Source: Bacteroidales bacterium
GTDB lineage: Bacteria > Bacteroidota > Bacteroidia > Bacteroidales > UBA7960
Direction: 5' to 3'
Assembly: GCA_003553005.1 (NCBI GenBank)
Contig: PUPG01000070.1
Location: 1 to 10,131, forward strand
DNA length: 10,131 nucleotides
The notes below the pieces were generated by a model. It saw only the letters and a program-made list of their open reading frames with translations. It made no database searches and was not told the DNA's origin. Below, one piece after another: positions 6,148-10,131 of the stretch. The translations under genes were made by a program, and so were the position numbers. Each line of letters begins with the position of its first letter. The stretch's first letter is position 1.

Positions 6148-6825
6148 ATGAAGAAAACTTTCCTGAACCTTTCATCCCTGAGTCAAAAATACGTCATGGC
6201 TTTGGCCGGTATTTTCCTGATGCTGTTCCTGGTCTTTCACCTGGCGACGAACCTGCTGATGCTGGCCGGAGACGGTGGGGCGGCTTTCGGCAATGCCGTG
6301 GAATTCCTCACCACGAACCCGGCAGTCAAAGTGATGGAGTATGGCCTTTTTGCGGGATTCCTGATCCACATCATTCTGGGCGCGGCCCTGCAGTGGCATA
6401 ATTACGGGGCACGTCCGGTAAGGTATTACAAACCCCTGAAAACAGAGACCAGCAAATTTTCCCGCTTCATGTTCCACACGGGTGTGATCATTTTCGTATT
6501 TCTCATCATTCACCTGGTGAATTTCTTCTTTGTCAAGCTTGGCTGGGTCAGCATACCCGGGGAGGCCGGACAGGTGGCTGACCGGTATGATTTTTTTGGG
6601 ATGGCAGAGGTGATGTTCGCCAATCCCTGGTACGTCATCGGCTATATCGCAGCTTTCGTTTTCCTGGGTTTCCACCTGAAGCACGCCTTTCAGTCCGCAT
6701 TTCAGTCGCTTGGGCTCAACCACACCAAATACACACCAGCCATCAAGGTGATTGGCACCATTTACGCCCTGGCCATCAGCGTGGGCTTCTCCGTGATCCC
6801 TTTATATTTTTATTTTATTCATTGA
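6148..6825 (+). CDS. sdhC: Succinate dehydrogenase/fumarate reductase cytochrome b subunit
   Basis: Membrane anchor of complex II that binds heme b and passes electrons between the iron-sulfur subunit and the quinone pool. It belongs to the cytochrome b558 type found in type B enzymes, where one five-helix protein replaces SdhC plus SdhD. The 225-residue product shows five hydrophobic segments, near residues 16-40, 61-83, 108-131, 160-180 and 199-224. The candidate axial histidines for two hemes fall in the first four: His31, His74, His122 and His176, as in the Bacillus and Wolinella enzymes. I start at ATG 6148 (MKKTFLNLSSLSQKYVMALAG) because this fits the family N-terminus. An in-frame TTG at 6091 would add 19 residues encoded in the leader. 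It is the first gene of the operon, with sdhA 30 nt downstream. Confidence 0.95.
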   Translation: MKKTFLNLSSLSQKYVMALAGIFLMLFLVFHLATNLLMLAGDGGAAFGNAVEFLTTNPAVKVMEYGLFAGFLIHIILGAALQWHNYGARPVRYYKPLKTETSKFSRFMFHTGVIIFVFLIIHLVNFFFVKLGWVSIPGEAGQVADRYDFFGMAEVMFANPWYVIGYIAAFVFLGFHLKHAFQSAFQSLGLNHTKYTPAIKVIGTIYALAISVGFSVIPLYFYFIH

Positions 6826-6855
6826 TCCTTTCCCTGATCCCAAATACCATAAGCT

Positions 6856-8775
6856 ATGCAGAAGCTTGATTCCAAGATTCCAGATGGCCCCCTGGCCGAA
6901 AAGTGGAGCCGGCATAAAACCGGACTGCGCCTTGTCAACGCCGCCAACAAGAAAAAGATCGAGATCATCGTGGTGGGCACCGGGCTTGCCGGTGCATCTG
7001 CTGCCAGCTCGCTCGGAGAGCTGGGTTATAAGGTAAAAGTGTTCTGCTTCCAGGATTCTCCGCGCCGCGCGCACTCTGTGGCAGCACAGGGAGGCATCAA
7101 CGCCGCCAAAAACTACAAAAACGATAACGACTCCATCTATCGCCTGTTCCACGACATGATGAAGGGGGGCGATTACCGGGCCCGTGAAGCCAACGTATAT
7201 CGTGCAGCAGAAGTGAGCAACGATGTGATCGACCACTTCACCGCCCTGGGCGTGCCCTTTGCCAGGGATTATGGCGGGTCGCTCGACACCCGTTCCTTCG
7301 GCGGGGTGCAGGTAAGCCGCACCTTCTATGCGAAGGGACAAACCGGCCAGCAGTGTCTGCTTGGGACCTATTCTTCGCTTAACCGCCAGATCGCCAAAGG
7401 GACGGTGAAGATGTTTCCCCGCCGCGACATGCTGGATGTGGTCATTGTAGACGGCAAGGCGCGGGGGATCATCACGCGCAACCTGCTTACCGGCGAAATT
7501 GAGCGCCACTCGGCACACGCCGTCGTGCTTGCCACCGGTGGATACGGCACGGTGTTTTACCTATCCACCCTGGGGCTGGGTAGCAATGCCTCCGCCGCCT
7601 GGAGTGCTTATAAGAAAGGCGCATTATTTGCCAATCCCAGTTTCATCCAGATCCATCCCACCAGCATTCCCGTACTGAATGATTACCAGTGCAAGCTCAC
7701 CCTGATGTCGGAATCGCTGCGCAACGACGGCCGCGTATGGGTCCCCAAAGAGAAGGGCGACAAGCGCCATCCGACGGAGATCCCCGAAGAAGAACGGGAT
7801 TACTACCTGGAGCGGCGCTATCCGGCCTTTGGCAACCTGGTGCCACGGGATGTCGCTTCGCGGGCAGCCAAGGAGCGGTGCGATGCCGGATATGGCGTGG
7901 GTGATACCGGACTGTCGGTTTACCTCGACTTCAAAGACGCCATCGGGGCCCAGGGCGAAAAAGCCATCCGCGACAAGTATGGCAACCTCTTTGAAATGTA
8001 CGAAAAGATTACCGGCATCAATCCCTACACACAACCCATGCGGATCTACCCGGCCGGACATTATACGATGGGCGGCCTGTGGGTCGATTATAACCTGATG
8101 ACCACCATACCCGGGCTTTTTGCGATCGGCGAAAGCAACTTTTCCGACCACGGAGCCAACCGGCTCGGCGCCAGCTCCCTGATGCAATGCAGTGGCGATG
8201 GCTATTTCATCCTCCCCAATACCATCAGCGACTACCTGGCGGATGACATCCGCACCGGCAAAATCCCGGTGGAAGGCAAGGCGTTTGACGAAGCCGCCCA
8301 GGCATCTACAGACAAGGTAAAACGCATCATGGCCATCAAGGGGAAACAGACAGCCTCCAGTTTCCACAAGCGGCTGGGCAAGATCATGTGGGACCATTGC
8401 GGGATGCGCCGCGATGCAGAAGGCCTGAAAAAGGGCATGGAGCTGCTGGATGAGCTGGAAAAAGAGTTCTGGGCAGACATCTGCGTGCCCGGATCCGAAA
8501 ATGATTACAACCAGGAACTCGAAAAAGCGCTCAAAGTCGCCGATTTCTTTGAAGTGGGCCGCCTGATGTGCGAGGATGCCCTGCAGCGGGAAGAGTCCTG
8601 CGGGGCACACTTCAGGGAAGAGCATCAGACCGAAACGGGCGAAGCCAAAAGAAACGATGCCGAATTTGCCTATGTAGGCGCCTGGGAATACCAGGGAGCG
8701 AAAGAAAAACCCAAACTCTACAAGGAACCCCTGATGTTTGAATTCGTGGAAGTGAAGGAGCGGAGCTATAAATAA
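6856..8775 (+). CDS. sdhA: Succinate dehydrogenase/fumarate reductase flavoprotein subunit
   Basis: Catalytic subunit of complex II, oxidising succinate to fumarate or the reverse with covalently bound FAD, on the cytoplasmic face of the membrane. The 639-residue length fits the Bacteroidota/epsilonproteobacterial type B family. The dinucleotide-binding GTGLAG is at residues 41-46. The FAD-attachment His73 is in [12 protein letters not shown]. Active-site residues visible are His267 (IHPTS), the proton-relay Arg331 ([11 protein letters not shown]) and His402 in [10 protein letters not shown]. The FAD-binding [18 protein letters not shown] follows. The start [17 protein letters not shown] is typical of relatives. 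The gene lies 30 nt after sdhC but 230 nt before sdhB, an unusually wide gap. Sequence does not settle whether the enzyme runs mainly as SDH or as fumarate reductase, so frdA is an equally valid name. Confidence 0.97.
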   Translation: MQKLDSKIPDGPLAEKWSRHKTGLRLVNAANKKKIEIIVVGTGLAGASAASSLGELGYKVKVFCFQDSPRRAHSVAAQGGINAAKNYKNDNDSIYRLFHDMMKGGDYRAREANVYRAAEVSNDVIDHFTALGVPFARDYGGSLDTRSFGGVQVSRTFYAKGQTGQQCLLGTYSSLNRQIAKGTVKMFPRRDMLDVVIVDGKARGIITRNLLTGEIERHSAHAVVLATGGYGTVFYLSTLGLGSNASAAWSAYKKGALFANPSFIQIHPTSIPVLNDYQCKLTLMSESLRNDGRVWVPKEKGDKRHPTEIPEEERDYYLERRYPAFGNLVPRDVASRAAKERCDAGYGVGDTGLSVYLDFKDAIGAQGEKAIRDKYGNLFEMYEKITGINPYTQPMRIYPAGHYTMGGLWVDYNLMTTIPGLFAIGESNFSDHGANRLGASSLMQCSGDGYFILPNTISDYLADDIRTGKIPVEGKAFDEAAQASTDKVKRIMAIKGKQTASSFHKRLGKIMWDHCGMRRDAEGLKKGMELLDELEKEFWADICVPGSENDYNQELEKALKVADFFEVGRLMCEDALQREESCGAHFREEHQTETGEAKRNDAEFAYVGAWEYQGAKEKPKLYKEPLMFEFVEVKERSYK

Positions 8776-8797
8776 GCCTTAAACAATTAATGAGATG

Positions 8798-8818
8798 AAA
8801 CGCACATGCCGTTTTTTT
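8798..8818 (+). terminator. Weak terminator-like hairpin after sdhA
   Basis: AAACG (8798-8802) pairs with CGTTT (8810-8814) across a 7-nt loop, and the T-run continues to 8818. The stem has only two GC pairs, so at most it could cause partial termination between sdhA and sdhB. Confidence 0.3.
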
Positions 8819-8840
8819 GACACACAGGAGGATGATTATT

Positions 8841-8855
8841 TTCACAGGGTGTGAA
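8841..8855. repeat. Short palindrome TTCACAGGGTGTGAA
   Basis: Six-bp arms TTCACA/TGTGAA around GGG, four bases before the large inverted repeat in the sdhA-sdhB gap. It could be a small operator or extra stem. Nothing identifies a binding protein. Confidence 0.4.
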
Positions 8856-8858
8856 TTG

Positions 8859-8929
8859 GTTTGAAGTTTGACGTTTGAAGTTTGAGGTTACCCGAGGCAA
8901 CCCCAAACTTCAAACGTCAAACCTCAAAC
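8859..8929. repeat. Large heptamer-built inverted repeat between sdhA and sdhB
   Basis: Two 31-nt arms (8859-8889 and 8899-8929) pair at 29 of 31 positions around a 9-nt loop (ACCCGAGGC). Each arm is built of tandem heptamers of the form GTTTGAN, for example GTTTGAA, GTTTGAC, GTTTGAA, GTTTGAG on the left. In RNA it would form a very stable stem. No U-run follows, so it is not an ordinary terminator. The regular heptamer make-up points to a dispersed intergenic repeat of REP or MITE type rather than a unique site. It lies inside the sdh operon and could affect processing or the level of sdhB. Confidence 0.93.
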
Positions 8930-9005
8930 AGTTGCCACACAACTCCTAAACTTTTGCTAAGAACGTAAGTGCCACAACAACAATTAGATAACAAAAAATA
9001 AACAG

Positions 9006-9761
9006 ATGGAATTTACGCTAAAAATATGGCGGCAAAAACACGCCAAAAGCAAAGGTGGGTTTAAAAACTACCCCCTGAAAGATGTTTCACCGGAGATGTC
9101 ATTCCTGGAGATGCTCGACTACCTGAACAAGCAACTCATTGAGGGTGGAGATGAGCCGGTGACCTTCGAACACGATTGCCGCGAAGGCATATGCGGCTCC
9201 TGCGGTTTGTATATCAACGGCCGTCCCCACGGTCCGATGCGGAACACCACGACCTGTGAGCTGCACATGCGTGAGTTTACCGATGGCGAGACGATTGTGA
9301 TTGAGCCCTGGCGTGCGAGCGCCTTCCCGGTGATCAAAGACCTTTGTGTGGACAGGAGTTCTTTCGAGCGCATTATGCATGCCGGTGGCTTCATCAGCAC
9401 CAACACCGGCTGTGCACCGGAGTCCAACAGCAATCCGATCAACAAACAGGTCTCTGACCGCACCTTCGACGCGGCGACCTGTATCGGCTGTGGTGCCTGC
9501 GTGGCCGCCTGCAAGAACTCATCTGCCATGCTCTTTGCGGCCGCCAAAATCGCCCAGTATGCCATGATTCCCCAGGGCCAGGTAGAAAGCAAAGAACGGG
9601 TCGATAAGATGGTGCAACAAATGGACGCCGAAGGCTTCGGCTTCTGCTCCAATACCTATGGTTGCGAGTTCGATTGCCCGAAAGGGATCTCCGTGGATTT
9701 CATTGCCCTGATGAACAGAGAATTCTTCTCCGCCAAAGTATGCAGCCAAAAGAAGGAATAG
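9006..9761 (+). CDS. sdhB: Succinate dehydrogenase/fumarate reductase iron-sulfur subunit
   Basis: Electron-transfer subunit of complex II, linking FAD in SdhA to heme and quinone in SdhC. The 251 residues contain every expected cysteine. The N-terminal plant-ferredoxin domain holds the 2Fe-2S ligands Cys58, Cys63, Cys66 ([10 protein letters not shown]) and Cys84. The C-terminal domain has [11 protein letters not shown]: Cys159, Cys162 and Cys165 with Cys224 for 4Fe-4S, and Cys169, Cys214 and Cys220 for 3Fe-4S. Further cysteines (114, 136, 246) are not standard ligands. ATG 9006 gives the family N-terminus [10 protein letters not shown]. Being 230 nt from sdhA, it may rely on read-through or its own weak promoter: AACTTTTG at 8949-8956 differs from TAnnTTTG at one base. 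After its TAG, a 6-bp hairpin TGCATC/GATGCA (9764-9782) has no proper U-run. Confidence 0.97.
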   Translation: MEFTLKIWRQKHAKSKGGFKNYPLKDVSPEMSFLEMLDYLNKQLIEGGDEPVTFEHDCREGICGSCGLYINGRPHGPMRNTTTCELHMREFTDGETIVIEPWRASAFPVIKDLCVDRSSFERIMHAGGFISTNTGCAPESNSNPINKQVSDRTFDAATCIGCGACVAACKNSSAMLFAAAKIAQYAMIPQGQVESKERVDKMVQQMDAEGFGFCSNTYGCEFDCPKGISVDFIALMNREFFSAKVCSQKKE

Positions 9762-9846
9762 CGTGCATCGATGGTGGATGCAGTTTACGAGACGTTAAAA
9801 ACAATAAAAAATAATTAAAAAGATACTACACTGGAAAACATATTTA

Positions 9847-9863
9847 TATATTTGCTACATTTG
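9847..9863 (+). promoter_or_regulatory. Two adjacent -7 elements before the ArsR-type gene
   Basis: TATATTTG (9847-9854) and TACATTTG (9856-9863) both match TAnnTTTG and start nine bases apart. Neither has a strong -33: CTGG (9831-9834) is 21 nt before the second. The second would give a leader of about 33 nt before ATG 9903. The surroundings are very A/T rich. Confidence 0.6.
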
Positions 9864-9902
9864 TAAAAATTATCGGTTAAACGAATATAAAAATAGTGTA
9901 TC

Positions 9903-10131
9903 ATGGCAAATAGCAAACTTGATCCAAAAAAGTTAGAAGAAGCGGCCAGCAAACTCAGGGCGATCGCCCATCCGATGAGGATTGCCGTCATTGGCCTGCT
10001 TGAGAAGCAGGAGCAGATGAATGTCACCCAGATTTATGAGGCCCTCGGCATTGAACAGGCTTCTGCATCGCATCATTTGAACATTTTGAAAACCAAGGGC
10101 GTATTGGACTCGCGCCGCAGCGGCAAGAACA
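9903..10131 (+). CDS. ArsR-family winged-helix transcriptional regulator, 3' end cut off
   Basis: The frame is open from ATG 9903 to the window edge, giving 76 residues starting MANSKLDPKKLEEAASK. The ArsR-type pattern is clear: LRAIAHPMRIAVIGLL (residues 18-33), a helix-turn-helix VTQIYEALGIEQASASHHLNIL (about 41-62) and the start of the wing, KTKGVLDSRRSGKN. Such proteins bind DNA as dimers, usually as repressors released by a ligand. The visible part has no cysteine, and the metal-sensing ELCVC motif of classical ArsR/SmtB proteins is replaced by NVTQIYEAL, so metal sensing at that site is unlikely; other sites lie beyond the edge. Its target is unknown. The 141-nt gap with its own promoter-like boxes suggests it is not part of the sdh operon. 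Confidence 0.87.
   Translation, partial: MANSKLDPKKLEEAASKLRAIAHPMRIAVIGLLEKQEQMNVTQIYEALGIEQASASHHLNILKTKGVLDSRRSGKN

Noticed and set aside
7624..8625. 333-codon open frame on the - strand inside sdhA
   Set aside because: Antisense to conserved sdhA motifs, with no recognisable domain or upstream promoter; a shadow frame. The - strand frame at 6802-7518 is rejected for the same reason.
8841..8855. CRP-like operator (TTCACA...TGTGAA)
   Set aside because: The half-sites are in the opposite order and spacing from the TGTGA-N6-TCACA consensus, and the site is inside an operon rather than at a promoter.
9815..10027. 70-codon - strand frame opposite the ArsR-type gene
   Set aside because: Its coding stretch is antisense to the winged-helix core and the remainder is A/T-rich promoter sequence.

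Overview
The window reads as a chromosomal segment of a member of the Bacteroidota (Bacteroidetes). Two things support this. Several genes are preceded by the phylum's characteristic promoter -7 element TAnnTTTG, without Shine-Dalgarno sites. The gene families also fit: a Bacteroidota-style M24B aminopeptidase starting MFDAKTY, and a three-gene type B succinate dehydrogenase/fumarate reductase without sdhD. Placement below phylum is not possible from what is seen. The content is mostly housekeeping metabolism. No transposase, integrase, CRISPR array, toxin-antitoxin or defence gene is visible.

Layout: (1) 1-1908, + strand, the 3' part of an M3 peptidyl-dipeptidase (Dcp), its start cut by the window edge. 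(2) 1927-1972, a near-ideal bidirectional terminator between convergent genes. (3) 1986-2594, - strand, riboflavin synthase (alpha subunit type). (4) 2595-2850, a divergent promoter region. (5) 2851-4053, + strand, a PLP-dependent Cys/Met-metabolism (trans-sulfuration fold) enzyme. (6) 4054-4296, an intergenic stretch with a candidate structured small RNA ending in a strong terminator. (7) 4297-5685, - strand, Xaa-Pro aminopeptidase PepP. (8) 5686-6147, a 462-bp divergent control region with a pepP leader that can fold two ways, a 21-bp tandem repeat, and a textbook Bacteroidota promoter for sdhC. (9) 6148-9761, + strand, sdhC-sdhA-sdhB, complex II. The sdhA-sdhB gap (230 bp) is unusually long and holds a large heptamer-built inverted repeat. 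(10) 9903 to the window end, an ArsR-type winged-helix regulator, cut at its 3' end.

How the genes fit together: the sdh operon encodes the diheme membrane anchor, the FAD subunit and the iron-sulfur subunit of one complex coupling succinate/fumarate to the quinone pool. The FAD and FMN it and other flavoenzymes need derive from riboflavin, made by the neighbouring RibE. That link is metabolic, not evidence of co-regulation. The two peptidases are independent peptide-turnover enzymes. No new multi-gene system is supported. The features most worth a second look are non-coding: the putative small RNA at about 4108-4242, the switch-like pepP leader, and the palindromic element inside the sdh operon.
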